A DNA stretch of 64,000 nucleotides from NCBI RefSeq assembly GCF_002732165.1, contig NZ_MRZO01000006.1:124001-188000 (forward strand). Reading direction: 5' to 3'. Position numbers and translations under genes: made by a program. This document shows positions 32,022 through 41,875 of this stretch, piece after piece. This stretch comes from Staphylococcus xylosus. Its GTDB lineage: Bacteria > Bacillota > Bacilli > Staphylococcales > Staphylococcaceae. Numbering within the stretch: the stretch's first letter is position 1; each line of letters begins with the position of its first letter. The notes below the pieces were generated by a model. The model was not told where the DNA came from. It saw nothing but the letters and a program-made list of their open reading frames with translations, and made no database searches.

Positions 32022-32834
32022 GTGAAATGGTATGGTAAGGCATATATCTGCATATTAACGGCAGTATTATACGTTCCAATTTTATTTTTAATGCTTTATT
32101 CCTTTAATTCCGCAGGTAACATGATTCACTTTGAAGGATTTACATTAGAACATTATCAATCATTATTTAGTAATGAACGCCTTATGGCAGTTATTTTTAA
32201 TACAATTGCTGTTGCTTTATTAGCTGCAGCCTTTGCAACGGTGATTGGTACGATGGGTGCGATTGGTTTATTTCATTTGAGAAATAAAAAGTTAAAAGTT
32301 TCATTATTAACATTAAATAATGTATTGATGGTTTCATCAGATGTTGTTATTGGAGCATCATTTTTAATTATGTTTACAGCAATTGGTCATTTTACGGGTC
32401 TAGGACTTGGATTCACGACTGTGTTAATATCTCATATTGCATTCTGTATACCCATTGTTGTTATTATTGTTTTACCCAAACTCTATGAAATGAATGATTA
32501 TACACTTAATGCAGCGCGTGATTTAGGTGCAACTGAATTTCAAGTACTAAATAAAGTAATGTTACCGCATTTGATGCCAGCAATCATTGGTGGGTTTTTT
32601 ATGGCTCTCACATATTCACTAGATGATTTTACTGTAAGTTTCTTTGTGACAGGTAACGGGTTTAGTGTATTATCAGTAGAAGTGTATGCCATGGCTAGAA
32701 AAGGTATAAGCATGGAAATCAATGCTATTTCTACAATATTATTTGTAGTTATTATGTTAGGTATTTTTGGTTATTACTTCATTCGAAATATGATGAAACA
32801 TAAAAAGCAAGTGAAACGAGGTTTACAGCAATGA
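32022..32834 (+). CDS. potC: Spermidine/putrescine ABC transporter permease
   Basis: Second permease, 270 residues, about six membrane helices. The EAA motif TLNAARDLGATEFQVLNKVMLP lies in the C-terminal half. Two GTG starts are possible. The one at 32013 overlaps the potB stop, but GGGAGAGGG (32005-32013) is better spaced for the GTG at 32022 (MKWYGKAYI), which is chosen with moderate certainty. The end overlaps potD by 4 bp (ATGA). Confidence 0.93.
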   Translation: MKWYGKAYICILTAVLYVPILFLMLYSFNSAGNMIHFEGFTLEHYQSLFSNERLMAVIFNTIAVALLAAAFATVIGTMGAIGLFHLRNKKLKVSLLTLNNVLMVSSDVVIGASFLIMFTAIGHFTGLGLGFTTVLISHIAFCIPIVVIIVLPKLYEMNDYTLNAARDLGATEFQVLNKVMLPHLMPAIIGGFFMALTYSLDDFTVSFFVTGNGFSVLSVEVYAMARKGISMEINAISTILFVVIMLGIFGYYFIRNMMKHKKQVKRGLQQ

Positions 32835-33904
32835 AGCGATTCTTACAATTAATCATAGTTTCAGTTGTTGTGGGATTGATATGTCTGTTTGTCAGTCATA
32901 AGTATACAGCGAAAGATCATTCAAAAACTGGCGAAAAAATTTACGTTTATAATTGGGGAGAATATATCGATCCTAGTTTAATTAAAAAATTCCAAAAGGA
33001 AACAGGTATTGAAGTAATCTATGAAACTTTTGATTCTAATGAGGCTATGGAAGCAAAAATACGTAACGGCGGTACGCACTACGACGTTGCTTTTCCTAGT
33101 GAATATACTGTTCAAAAATTAAAAAGACAAAACATGTTATTACCAATAAATCATGATAAAATCCCTAATATCAAAAATTTAGATTCGGATTATATGAATA
33201 TGTCTTTTGATAAAAATAATCGATATTCGTTGCCGTATTTTTTCGGAACTGTAGGAATTATTTATAATAAAAAAGCTTATCCTAATGACAATTTTGACTC
33301 TTGGAATCAATTATATAATAAAAAGTATAGCAATGATGTATTATTAGTAGATGGTGCAAGAGAAGTAATAGGTTTAGCATTGAATAAATTAGGATACAGT
33401 CTAAATGATACGAATTCACAACACCTAGAAAAAGCGGAAAGAACTTTAAGGCATTTAGGTCCAAACGTTAAAGGTGTCGTAGGTGATGAAATCACAATGA
33501 TGCTAGAACAACATGAAGCGAATGTTGCTGTTGTGTGGAGTGGTGTTGCTGCTCCTATGGTTCAGGGTAGTGATGAATTTGATTATGTTGTGCCTAAAGA
33601 AGGTTCAAATTTATGGTTTGATAATATGGTTATACCTAAAACTGCTCAAAATAAAGCAGGCGCATATAAGTTTATGAATTTCTTACTAGACGCACAAAAT
33701 AATAAACAGAATACAGAATGGGTCGGTTATGCAACACCAAATAAAGCAGCAAGAAATTTACTTCCAGATGATGTGAAAAATGATGAACGATTTTATCCAT
33801 CACAAGAGTCACAAGAAAAATTAGAAGTATACAGAGATTTAGGAAAAGAAACATTGAGTGAATATAATGAACGATTTTTAAATTTTAAAATGTCATTAAA
33901 ATAA
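32831..33904 (+). CDS. potD: Spermidine/putrescine ABC transporter substrate-binding protein
   Basis: A 357-residue extracellular polyamine-binding protein. The N-terminal hydrophobic segment (FLQLIIVSVVVGLICLFV, residues 4-21) contains a Cys but not a proper lipobox (GLIC has Ile at -1), so a membrane anchor is more likely than lipidation. The mature domain begins IYVYNWGEYIDPSLI, typical for PotD, and includes the FDSNEAMEAKI ligand-site region. It closes the potABCD operon. No terminator hairpin was seen directly after it. Confidence 0.94.
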   Translation: MKRFLQLIIVSVVVGLICLFVSHKYTAKDHSKTGEKIYVYNWGEYIDPSLIKKFQKETGIEVIYETFDSNEAMEAKIRNGGTHYDVAFPSEYTVQKLKRQNMLLPINHDKIPNIKNLDSDYMNMSFDKNNRYSLPYFFGTVGIIYNKKAYPNDNFDSWNQLYNKKYSNDVLLVDGAREVIGLALNKLGYSLNDTNSQHLEKAERTLRHLGPNVKGVVGDEITMMLEQHEANVAVVWSGVAAPMVQGSDEFDYVVPKEGSNLWFDNMVIPKTAQNKAGAYKFMNFLLDAQNNKQNTEWVGYATPNKAARNLLPDDVKNDERFYPSQESQEKLEVYRDLGKETLSEYNERFLNFKMSLK

Positions 33905-33976
33905 ATCTAAGTTAGTAGTTATTTTAGCGTATTTTCGCTATAATAGTTTGAAAGCATTATAAGGAGTTGTATAGAC

Positions 33977-35167
33977 ATGTCAGGAGAGCAATATACTCAA
34001 GTTAGACGACCTGTGAGTCGACTAGCAGAAAAAGTATTAGGTTGGTTAAGCTGGGTATTTTTATTATTACTAACCATTATTACGATGTTTATTGCACTAG
34101 TATCTTTTAGTAGTGAGACATCAATACAAAATTTAGAAACAACATTAAATGGTAATGATTTTGTTCAGCAAATTTTAGCTAATAATAGCTTGAATACAAC
34201 TCAATTTGTTATTTGGTTACAAAATGGAGTTTGGGCTATTATCGTTTACTTTATTGTATGTTTATTATTATCATTCTTAGCACTTATCTCAATGAATATT
34301 AGAATGCTATCAGGATTTTTATTCCTTTTAGCTACAATAGTTACATTGCCGTTAGTGTTATTGTTTGTTCCACTTATTATTCCAATCTTATTTTTAATCG
34401 TAGCAGTTATGATGTTTGCACGTAAAGATAAGTTGGAAACGGTGCCTACTTATTATGGTGAAGGATATCAAGGTCGTTATTCAGAATATGAACCACAGGT
34501 TGAATCAACACCACAATATAGTGAGAGAGAACATACTTCTGACGTTGAACAACAAGTGAGCAAAGAGAATCAGCTAAGAAGAGGTGGCTATTCTTCTGAA
34601 ATAGCAGAAAAAGTGAACGCTGAAACACAAGAGGCACATGAAGAACCCCAAGTACTTTCAAGACAAGCGAAATACAATTATAAACAGAAAAAACAGACAG
34701 AAGATAACCAACAGCAAACTGATGAATTTGGTGCAGTTAGTGATGTTTATGATGAAGATGGAGAGCCAGTTTCAAATCAAAGTCAAACAGAAGTTGATGA
34801 TACAACAACAGAGTATGAAGAACAAGCTCAAGCAGAAGCTGCTCAGAGAAGACAAGAAGCGTATGAAGAAGAGCAACGAAAACAGCAAGAAGCATACGAA
34901 GAAGAACAACGTCGTAAGCAAGCTCAAGCAGAAGAAGCGGCAAGATTGAAACAAGAGAAAGCAGAAGAAAAGGCTCGCATTAAACAAGAGAAAAAAGAAC
35001 GTCGAAAACGTGAAAAAGAAAGACGTAAACAACAACCAAGTGCAGTAAATCAACGCAGACAAAATTTTGAAGAACGTAAAAAAATGACTTCACAAACTAC
35101 GGATGATTCAGCTGATTATAATAATAATAAAGCATCTGAATCCGACGACAAAGAAGACAATAAATAA
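33977..35167 (+). CDS. DUF4064-like membrane protein with long charged coiled-coil tail
   Basis: A 396-residue protein in two parts. Residues 1-155 contain four hydrophobic segments (about 22-45, 85-107, 110-128, 130-148) ending in VMMFARKDK, an arrangement like the DUF4064 protein encoded at 36826. Residues 155-396 are a cytosolic-looking Gln/Glu/Lys/Arg-rich tail with repeated EAYEEEQR units (near residues 290-320) followed by a basic KERRKREKERRKQQ stretch, likely a coiled coil. AAGGAGTTG precedes the ATG. Function unknown; the tail could bind nucleic acid or another protein. Confidence 0.82.
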   Translation: MSGEQYTQVRRPVSRLAEKVLGWLSWVFLLLLTIITMFIALVSFSSETSIQNLETTLNGNDFVQQILANNSLNTTQFVIWLQNGVWAIIVYFIVCLLLSFLALISMNIRMLSGFLFLLATIVTLPLVLLFVPLIIPILFLIVAVMMFARKDKLETVPTYYGEGYQGRYSEYEPQVESTPQYSEREHTSDVEQQVSKENQLRRGGYSSEIAEKVNAETQEAHEEPQVLSRQAKYNYKQKKQTEDNQQQTDEFGAVSDVYDEDGEPVSNQSQTEVDDTTTEYEEQAQAEAAQRRQEAYEEEQRKQQEAYEEEQRRKQAQAEEAARLKQEKAEEKARIKQEKKERRKREKERRKQQPSAVNQRRQNFEERKKMTSQTTDDSADYNNNKASESDDKEDNK

Positions 35168-35220
35168 GTATAAATATTTTAAAATGTGTTATGAGATATG
35201 ATAGCGTATTTGAAAGTTAA

Positions 35221-35255
35221 AAAAGGAACGAGACATTAGGTCTCGTTCCTTTTTT
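35221..35255. terminator. Bidirectional terminator between the DUF4064-like gene and mntH
   Basis: AAAAGGAACGAGAC pairs with GTCTCGTTCCTTTT around a 5-nt loop, with A-run before and T-run after, so it can end both convergent genes. Confidence 0.92.
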
Positions 35256-35264
35256 GTGCTTCAT

Positions 35265-36605
35265 TTATAGTTCTTGAAAAGTCTGTATAATTAAGTATAT
35301 ATTTAATAAACTTAAAATAATGATTAAAATCCAAGAGATGATATTAACCCACGTTTTATTTTTGAATTGTCCCATTAAATTATGGTTATTAGTTGAAAGT
35401 TGTAATGGGATTAGTGAGAATGGTAGGGCTAAACTTAAAAAAACTTGTGAGAACACTAGTAATTGTTCCATTTTTGCTTCGTTGCTTTTGAAGATAATTA
35501 AGCACAATATAATTGGTAATATCGCGATTGAACGAGTAATCAATCTACGTAACCAATTTGGTATTTTTAAATTGATAAAACCTTCCATCACAATTTGACC
35601 AGCCATTGTCCCGGTTATTGTAGAATTTTGACCAGAAGCTAGTAATGCAACAGCAAAAAGTGTACTCATGATTGCGCCTAACGAAGCTCCTAATACAGGT
35701 TGATTTTGTAACGCATTGAATAAGTCATAAAATCCACCGAGTTGGTCTGAATTAACACCAAAGAAAAGCGCGGCACCTAGTACTAAAAGTAAACAGTTAA
35801 CTATAAAAGCAATGGACAATTGAATGTTTGAATCTATAATTGCATATTTAATCGCTTGTGCTTTAGATTTAGTACTTTTACGATCATACATTCTTGATTG
35901 AACAATGGATGAATGTAAATATAAGTTATGAGGCATGATTGTCGCTCCAATTATACCTAAAGCAATAAAGAGAGCACTATTATCTGTGACGATTGTTTTA
36001 TTAGGGACGAATCCATTTAAAACTTCTGTTACATGTGGGGAAGCTACAAAGACTTCAAAGATAAATATAACAAGCACTGTAAAAATAAGTGTGCCTACAA
36101 TAGCTTCAATTTTTCTAAAGCCAAATTTCATAATGAACAATAATAGAAAAACATCTAAGACAGTGATTAATGCCCCTGCCAATAAGGGGATGCCAAAGAG
36201 TAAATCAAGTGCGATTGCACTACCTATTACTTCAGCAATATCTGTTGCGATAATTGCTAGTTCTGCAATAATCCAAAATATAAAAGCAATCGGTTTATTT
36301 AAATAGTGTTTTGTTGCTTGTGCTAAGTCCATACCTGTTGCTATTCCTAACCTTACTGTCATACTTTGTAATAACATGGCTGACAGACTTGAAAGTAAAA
36401 TCACGAATAGCAAAATGTAGCCGAACTGTGCACCACCTTGCATAGATGTAATCCAATTACCAGGATCCATATAACCTACTGCTACTAATAGGCCAGGTCC
36501 TAAATATGAAAAAAGTTTTTGGCTAAACTTGCCATGAGCATTGACGGAAACCGTATTATTGATTTCATCTAAACTCTTGTTATGGGATTGATTCGTTTTG
36601 GTCAA
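35265..36605 (-). CDS. mntH: Manganese transporter, Nramp family
   Basis: Proton-coupled Mn(II)/Fe(II) importer. The 446-residue protein has 11 or so membrane helices, the Nramp metal-binding DPGN motif in [10 protein letters not shown] (helix 1) and [10 protein letters not shown] (helix 6). The open frame begins upstream at 36626, but GGAGGTGAGGGTA followed by TTG at 36605 gives [14 protein letters not shown], which aligns with staphylococcal MntH, so a TTG start is chosen. A DtxR-type operator overlaps its promoter. Single-gene unit. Confidence 0.95.
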   Translation of the reverse strand: MTKTNQSHNKSLDEINNTVSVNAHGKFSQKLFSYLGPGLLVAVGYMDPGNWITSMQGGAQFGYILLFVILLSSLSAMLLQSMTVRLGIATGMDLAQATKHYLNKPIAFIFWIIAELAIIATDIAEVIGSAIALDLLFGIPLLAGALITVLDVFLLLFIMKFGFRKIEAIVGTLIFTVLVIFIFEVFVASPHVTEVLNGFVPNKTIVTDNSALFIALGIIGATIMPHNLYLHSSIVQSRMYDRKSTKSKAQAIKYAIIDSNIQLSIAFIVNCLLLVLGAALFFGVNSDQLGGFYDLFNALQNQPVLGASLGAIMSTLFAVALLASGQNSTITGTMAGQIVMEGFINLKIPNWLRRLITRSIAILPIILCLIIFKSNEAKMEQLLVFSQVFLSLALPFSLIPLQLSTNNHNLMGQFKNKTWVNIISWILIIILSLLNIYLIIQTFQEL

Positions 36606-36641
36606 TACCCTCACCTCCATATACATTTATTAACATTTCAT

Positions 36642-36675
36642 AGATTACTCCAAAAAAAATATTAGGTCAACCTAA
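36642..36675 (-). promoter_or_regulatory. mntH promoter with MntR/DtxR-type operator
   Basis: On the minus strand TTGACC (36670-36665), 17 bases, TAATCT (36647-36642). The -35 box is embedded in the palindrome TTAGGTCAACCTAA (36662-36675), which fits the staphylococcal MntR/SirR type of site (TTAGGTTNNCCTAA-like). Metal-bound MntR would therefore occlude the -35. Confidence 0.8.
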
Positions 36676-36825
36676 ACAGTACTGTGATAGTCACTTTATT
36701 TTTACTGAATTTATTATTAAATTTAAACATATTGAATAAAGATGTGTAGCAATTAGGACGTGATGATTTTTTACTCAATATAAATTTGCTATGATAGAAT
36801 TAATAAAATAAGTAGGAGGAAGATT

Positions 36826-37335
36826 ATGAAAAGAAAAGCTGAAAGAATCACAGCCTGGGTAGCAAATGGTCTAAGTATACTATTCTTGTTACTCATGATC
36901 CTTGTATTTTCTTTCCTAAATGTGCCAGAGTTTCAAGAAACATTTAAAGAGATGAATCAGCAACAAGGTGTAGAAATGTCAGTTGAAGCATTTAAAACTT
37001 CCGTGATTTTCCAAGGTACCTTTTTAATTATTTCAACGATACTAGGTATTATTGGAACATTGACTATTAAAGGTAATCGTATATTAGCAGGTTGTATGTT
37101 AATTATTGCAGCAATTACTGGTATATTTGCAGGGAACTTTATTGCACTGATATTATGGTTTGTTGTTGCTATCATGTTGTTTGTAAGAAAAGATCCGCAC
37201 GATGGACAAAATCAAAATGATAGAGCATTTTATCAACAAAATTTTGATGAGCAAAATAATCAGCGCAAACAATCAGAAATAAACCCAGAAAATGAAATGA
37301 AAAAGAAAAAAGAGGATGACCCATATATTTACTAA
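36826..37335 (+). CDS. DUF4064 domain membrane protein
   Basis: A 169-residue protein with four hydrophobic segments (about 10-32, 62-82, 88-105, 105-122) that end in IMLFVRKDP, then a short Gln/Asn/Lys-rich cytosolic tail ending KKKEDDPYIY. It matches the DUF4064 pattern. AGTAGGAGGAAG precedes the ATG. It is a smaller relative in layout of the protein at 33977; the two flank mntH. Function unknown. Confidence 0.85.
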   Translation: MKRKAERITAWVANGLSILFLLLMILVFSFLNVPEFQETFKEMNQQQGVEMSVEAFKTSVIFQGTFLIISTILGIIGTLTIKGNRILAGCMLIIAAITGIFAGNFIALILWFVVAIMLFVRKDPHDGQNQNDRAFYQQNFDEQNNQRKQSEINPENEMKKKKEDDPYIY

Positions 37336-37467
37336 AATGGTTTTGATTAGGTGATTTAATGAATTTACAAGACTTTGAATTATTGTATAAGGAACACTAA
37401 CTCAATGGATTTTAAAGTAATCTTTCAAAGAAGTAAGATTTTAAGCTATTACTAATATAATGATTAG

Positions 37468-37492
37468 GTCCGAGACATAAATATCTGTGACT
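37468..37492. repeat. Decayed copy of the GAGACATAAATA hairpin element
   Basis: GTCCGAGACATAAATATC resembles the left half of the pdh terminator (29024-29040), but the right arm has degenerated (TGTGAC). It sits upstream of a separate functional hairpin. Confidence 0.5.
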
Positions 37493-37499
37493 AAAGAAT

Positions 37500-37546
37500 A
37501 AACATCAATTTCTACTGAAAATATATAGAAATTGATGTTTTCTTTG
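37500..37546. terminator. Terminator between the DUF4064 gene and yktB
   Basis: AAACATCAATTTCTA pairs perfectly with TAGAAATTGATGTTT around an 11-nt loop, followed by TCTTT. Confidence 0.8.
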
Positions 37547-37583
37547 GTTTTATGAAGTTTACGAATAAAAAATAAGGAATGTG

Positions 37584-38195
37584 TTATTTGTAAAATTTCA
37601 ATAGATATTCAAAGGTTTCTTCTAAAAATTCTAAAAATGACTTATCGTTCTTAAGGACTTCAGAACCAGGTGTTAACGTACGAGCTACGAAAAATTCACC
37701 TTTTTTAACTTCTTTAACACGTTTAAATGCTTTGTATATATCTTCATCGGTCATTTCGTGTATGTATGTCTTTTCTTGGCTCATATGGTCTAAGCTTATA
37801 CTAAAATCATTTGGTAGATTTTTTAATGTTTCAAATTGATTTTCGAAAATTGTAACTTGTTGCGCTTTATCTTTCGCTTCATGCATAACGCCGTACATAA
37901 TAAATAATTGATTTTCAAAAAGTCCTATTTGGAAATGAGGTTGCATTTTATAACCACGTTTATTAGTCGCAAATGCTACCCATGTATCTTTAGGTGGGTT
38001 AACACTTCGACGAGCGTGTTTGGCTACGTGAGGATAGAACACTTCACCTGTAGCGGTTTCTAAATATTGTGAGAAATAATCACCTAAGGCGTGTAATTGA
38101 GGTCTGATATGGTTGTTAAGTGCTTCCATTCTGGCATCTAAGCCATCTACTGTAAATACTTTGAAGTCTTTTGGTTTAAATGTATATTGAGTCAT
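37584..38195 (-). CDS. yktB: UPF0637 (DUF1054) family protein YktB
   Basis: A 203-residue soluble protein with the family block [28 protein letters not shown] at the N-terminus and [24 protein letters not shown] centrally. These match the YktB family next to yktC (inositol monophosphatase) in Bacillus; here the same neighbour is divergent. Start ATG follows ATAGGAGGCACAA. No enzymatic function is established. Confidence 0.9.
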   Translation of the reverse strand: MTQYTFKPKDFKVFTVDGLDARMEALNNHIRPQLHALGDYFSQYLETATGEVFYPHVAKHARRSVNPPKDTWVAFATNKRGYKMQPHFQIGLFENQLFIMYGVMHEAKDKAQQVTIFENQFETLKNLPNDFSISLDHMSQEKTYIHEMTDEDIYKAFKRVKEVKKGEFFVARTLTPGSEVLKNDKSFLEFLEETFEYLLKFYK

Positions 38196-38460
38196 TTGTG
38201 CCTCCTATAATCATTATTTTCGTATGTATTGTAGCACATTATACTCATATAGACATTTTACATGCTTCTTATTTAAGATAGTAAATGATTTGCTGTGTAT
38301 TGTGTACACTATGTTTGAAAAGGGTAGAGATAAATTATATTGAATAATCTTAAATTTACCTTATTCTTAATTCGTATAAATATTGAAAAAATAAAGGTTG
38401 GTTAATATCTTTTTGAAAGTTAGTTAATGTATAATGAAGAGTGAATAAGGAGCTGATACG

Positions 38461-39276
38461 ATGACTGTCTATGAATATGCCAAAGGACTTATATTAGAAG
38501 CAGGAATTAATGTTAGAAAAATAATGAAAGAAGATATAAAAGTAGAAACTAAATCTAATCCTAATGATTTAGTGACAAATGTCGATAAAGCTACAGAAAA
38601 ATACCTTTTTGACAATATAACAGAAACTTATCCTAATCATTTAGTTATTGGAGAAGAAGGTCATGGGCATCACCTAAAAGATGAAACAGGTGTAGTATGG
38701 GTCATCGATCCAATAGATGGTACATTAAATTTTGTGCACCAAAAAGAGAATTTTGCAATATCTATTGGTATTTATAATAACGGAAAACCATACGCTGGAT
38801 TTGTTTATGACGTTATGAATGATGTGCTATATCATGCTAAAAGCGGTGAAGGTGCATATGAAAATGGTACGTTGTTACCTGAAATCGAGAATACGCCATT
38901 AAAGACAAGTATTATTGGAATTAATCCGAATTGGCTTACAAAGCCTAGATTAGGAGAAGTGTTTAAACCTATAGTAGAGGAAGCCAGAAGTGCACGAGCA
39001 TATGGTTCCGCAGCTTTAGAGATTATACATGTCGCAACAGGAAAATTGGGTGGTTATGTTACCCCCAGATTACAACCTTGGGATTTCGCAGGTGGTTTGA
39101 TTGTTTTAAATGAAGTAGGCGGGCTTGGTACAAATTTAATGGGAGATACATTATCGATTTATGAACCTAATTCAATCGTTATGGCTAATGCACAGTTACA
39201 TTCCGAATTAATCGAACACCATTTTCAAAAAAATAACGAAATTATTGAATTATTACAGCAGCGATTAAAAAAATAG
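38461..39276 (+). CDS. Inositol monophosphatase family protein
   Basis: A Mg-dependent, lithium-type phosphatase of 271 residues (YktC/SuhB family). The metal-binding motifs are visible: GEEGHG near residue 67, WVIDPIDGTLNFVH near 80, and the C-terminal LQPWDFAGGLIVLNE near 205. The substrate is not evident; members also act on NADP or other sugar phosphates. ATAAGGAGCTGATACG precedes the start. It is divergent from yktB. Confidence 0.92.
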   Translation: MTVYEYAKGLILEAGINVRKIMKEDIKVETKSNPNDLVTNVDKATEKYLFDNITETYPNHLVIGEEGHGHHLKDETGVVWVIDPIDGTLNFVHQKENFAISIGIYNNGKPYAGFVYDVMNDVLYHAKSGEGAYENGTLLPEIENTPLKTSIIGINPNWLTKPRLGEVFKPIVEEARSARAYGSAALEIIHVATGKLGGYVTPRLQPWDFAGGLIVLNEVGGLGTNLMGDTLSIYEPNSIVMANAQLHSELIEHHFQKNNEIIELLQQRLKK

Positions 39277-39377
39277 AATTAGTGTATATATTTTATAATT
39301 ATTTATAAAAAAAGCGTCTCAATCCTAGTTTGAAGGAATGGGACACTCAGTTATTATATATAGTCAAAATCATTCAA

Positions 39378-39569
39378 TTATAGCCAATCATTTTCACGAT
39401 ATTTCTTTTTTAATGTGAAACCGTAACCAAATGTTGCAATGAATAATATAAATGTTAAAATCATGAATGGAACATTTGTAGCAGCTATACTAAAGCTAAA
39501 TAATAGCAAAAAGACAATAGCTATTACAGCGAGTACCCAGAAAATTGATTTGGATTTTTTTTGTTGCAT
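39378..39569 (-). CDS. YlaF-like small membrane protein
   Basis: A 63-residue protein with a basic N-terminus (MQQKKSKS), two hydrophobic helices (about 9-28 and 33-52) separated by NVP, and a charged tail KKKYRENDWL. It fits the YlaF/DUF5325 type protein that sits divergently from typA. AAAGGTGTGG precedes the ATG. Function unknown. Confidence 0.82.
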   Translation of the reverse strand: MQQKKSKSIFWVLAVIAIVFLLLFSFSIAATNVPFMILTFILFIATFGYGFTLKKKYRENDWL

Positions 39570-39668
39570 TATACCACACCTTTATAGTTTTCTTTAACCA
39601 ATTATATGATATAATAAAAAAGTTGCAAAGAAAAGTGGGAATTTACTCGAGAAAGGAAATTGTATAAA

Positions 39669-41516
39669 ATGACTAAATTAAGAGAAGATGTTCGTAATAT
39701 AGCAATCATCGCTCACGTTGACCATGGTAAAACGACACTTGTAGATGAATTATTAAAACAATCAGGAATTTTCCGTGAGAATGAGCATGTAGACGAAAGA
39801 GCAATGGATTCAAATGATATCGAAAGAGAACGTGGTATTACAATACTTGCTAAAAATACAGCAGTAAATTATAAAGATAATCGTATTAATATTTTAGATA
39901 CACCAGGTCACGCCGATTTTGGTGGAGAAGTTGAGCGTATTATGAAAATGGTTGATGGTGTTGTCTTAGTAGTTGACGCATATGAAGGCACAATGCCACA
40001 AACTCGTTTCGTATTAAAAAAAGCTTTAGAACAAAATTTAAAACCAGTAGTTGTAGTTAATAAAATTGATAAACCTGAAGCTAGAGCTGAAGGTGTAGTA
40101 GATGAAGTATTAGACTTATTTATCGAATTAGAAGCAAATGATGAGCAATTAGATTTCCCAGTAGTCTATGCTTCAGCTGTTAATGGTACAGCAAGTTTAG
40201 ATCCAGAGAAACAAGACGAAAACATGCAATCATTATATGAAACAATCATTGATTATGTTCCTGCTCCTGTTGATAATAGAGATGAGCCATTACAATTCCA
40301 AACGGCATTACTAGATTATAGTGATTATTTAGGTCGTATTGGTGTTGGACGTGTGTTTAGAGGAACAATGCGTGTAGGTGATAGCGTTTCGTTAATTAAA
40401 TTAGATGGCACTGTTAAAAATTTCCGTGTAACTAAGATTTTTGGTTACTTTGGTTTGAAACGTGAAGAAGTTAATGAAGCATACGCAGGCGACTTAATTG
40501 CTGTATCAGGAATGGAAGACATCAACGTTGGTGAAACTGTTACCCCAACAGATAATAGAGATGCTTTACCTGTATTAAGAATTGACGAACCAACGTTAGA
40601 AATGACATTCAGAGTAAATAATTCACCATTTGCTGGACGTGAAGGTGATTATGTAACTTCTCGTCAAATTCAAGAACGTTTAGATCAACAATTAGAAACA
40701 GATGTGTCGCTAAAAGTTACACAAACTGATTCACCAGATAAATGGATAGTTGCTGGACGTGGTGAATTACACTTATCAATTTTAATTGAAAATATGAGAC
40801 GTGAAGGTTTCGAATTACAAGTTTCTAAACCACAAGTTATTTTAAGAGAAATTGATGGCGTAAAATGTGAACCATTTGAACGTGTACAATGTGAAGTACC
40901 TCAAGAATATACAGGCGCTGTTATTGAATCATTAGGCCAACGTAAAGGTGAAATGTTAGATATGGTAACTACAGATAATGGCTTAACGCGTATTATCTTT
41001 ATGGTACCAGCACGTGGATTAATTGGTTATACTACTGAATTTATGTCTCAAACACGTGGTTATGGTATTATCAACCACACATTTGAAGAATTTAAACCTC
41101 GTGTTAAAGGTCGTATTGGCGGTAGAAGAAATGGTGCATTAGTATCATTAGACACAGGTAAAGCAAGTTCATATGCACTTATGGGCTTAGAAGACCGTGG
41201 TATTAACTTCATGGAACCAGGTACTGAAGTTTATGAAGGTATGGTTGTTGGTGAACATAATCGTGAAAACGACTTAACAGTTAATGTTACGAAAGAGAAA
41301 AACCAAACTAACGTACGTTCATCTAACAAAGACCAAACTGTAACTATGAAGCGTCCAAGAATTTTAACTCTTGAAGAAGCTTTACAATTTATTAATGATG
41401 ATGAGCTTGTAGAAGCTACACCAGAAAATATCCGTATTAGAAAAACAGTATTAGAAAAAAATGCTCGTGAAAAAGAAGCGAAACGTATTAAACAACTAAT
41501 GCAAGAAGATGAATAA
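39669..41516 (+). CDS. typA: Ribosome-associated translational GTPase TypA/BipA
   Basis: A 615-residue EF-G-like GTPase that acts in ribosome assembly and stress adaptation. G1 is AHVDHGKTT (about residue 14), switch I ends RERGITI, G3 is DTPGHADF, and G4 is NKID. C-terminal domains III, V and the BipA-specific CTD follow (QVILREIDGVKCEPFERV). The frame opens at a TTG nine bases earlier, but GAAAGGAAATTGTATAAA places the start at ATG 39669. Confidence 0.96.
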   Translation: MTKLREDVRNIAIIAHVDHGKTTLVDELLKQSGIFRENEHVDERAMDSNDIERERGITILAKNTAVNYKDNRINILDTPGHADFGGEVERIMKMVDGVVLVVDAYEGTMPQTRFVLKKALEQNLKPVVVVNKIDKPEARAEGVVDEVLDLFIELEANDEQLDFPVVYASAVNGTASLDPEKQDENMQSLYETIIDYVPAPVDNRDEPLQFQTALLDYSDYLGRIGVGRVFRGTMRVGDSVSLIKLDGTVKNFRVTKIFGYFGLKREEVNEAYAGDLIAVSGMEDINVGETVTPTDNRDALPVLRIDEPTLEMTFRVNNSPFAGREGDYVTSRQIQERLDQQLETDVSLKVTQTDSPDKWIVAGRGELHLSILIENMRREGFELQVSKPQVILREIDGVKCEPFERVQCEVPQEYTGAVIESLGQRKGEMLDMVTTDNGLTRIIFMVPARGLIGYTTEFMSQTRGYGIINHTFEEFKPRVKGRIGGRRNGALVSLDTGKASSYALMGLEDRGINFMEPGTEVYEGMVVGEHNRENDLTVNVTKEKNQTNVRSSNKDQTVTMKRPRILTLEEALQFINDDELVEATPENIRIRKTVLEKNAREKEAKRIKQLMQEDE

Positions 41517-41653
41517 AATACTAAATTATATTTAGTATTTTATAGGGGCATAAAAGGCTCATACCATTTATTGTTGAAGTAATAGCATAACAATAAAACA
41601 CAAAAATAACGGTAACTATTCTTGTTTATAGTTAGGTTAAATAATATGTTAAT

Positions 41654-41688
41654 AAATACTCCCCATCGTTTTACGATGGGGAGTATTT
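41654..41688. terminator. Bidirectional terminator between typA and ylaI
   Basis: AAATACTCCCCATCG pairs perfectly with CGATGGGGAGTATTT around a 5-nt loop. Both flanks are A/T-rich, fitting two convergent genes. Confidence 0.9.
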
Positions 41689-41700
41689 ATTATGTTTATA

Positions 41701-41874
41701 TTAACGATGATTGTAAGTAGTTACTTGATTGCGCTGTTTAGGGGTATCAAGTCTACTTTTACATTCATCACACATAAAGGTATGCATTGGATCATTGCGT
41801 AATCTTTTAGCTTCTAAAGTATTTTGATCTATAAATACTTCAGTATCACAAATTATGCATTGAACTTTCTTCAT
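41701..41874 (-). CDS. YlaI-like zinc-ribbon protein
   Basis: A 57-residue protein with two CxxC pairs, Cys6/Cys9 and Cys35/Cys38, which should bind one zinc. Start MKKVQCIICDTEVFID, then the loop EAKRLRNDPMHTFMCDECKSRL. This matches the small YlaI/DUF2197 proteins near typA in Bacillus. GAGGTGATTTAAT precedes the ATG and overlaps the end of the upstream gene, so the two are co-translated. Partner and function unknown. Confidence 0.85.
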   Translation of the reverse strand: MKKVQCIICDTEVFIDQNTLEAKRLRNDPMHTFMCDECKSRLDTPKQRNQVTTYNHR

Positions 41875-41875
41875 A

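Noticed and set aside
32831..32900. Possible lipoprotein signal in PotD
   Set aside because: The Cys is preceded by G-L-I, which breaks the lipobox rule (small residue at -1), so a membrane anchor is more likely.
34840..34935. DNA-level tandem repeat encoding EAYEEEQR units as a phase-variation tract
   Set aside because: Only two imperfect copies are present and the copies differ at DNA level, so slippage is unlikely.
34737..35062. Leu/Phe-rich frames opposite the coiled-coil tail of the DUF4064-like gene
   Set aside because: They are the reverse reading of a Glu/Lys/Gln-rich coding region, which always produces Leu/Phe-rich frames; not genes.
35935..36306. 123-codon plus-strand frame inside mntH
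   Set aside because: Antisense shadow of a membrane-protein gene, with no ribosome binding site.
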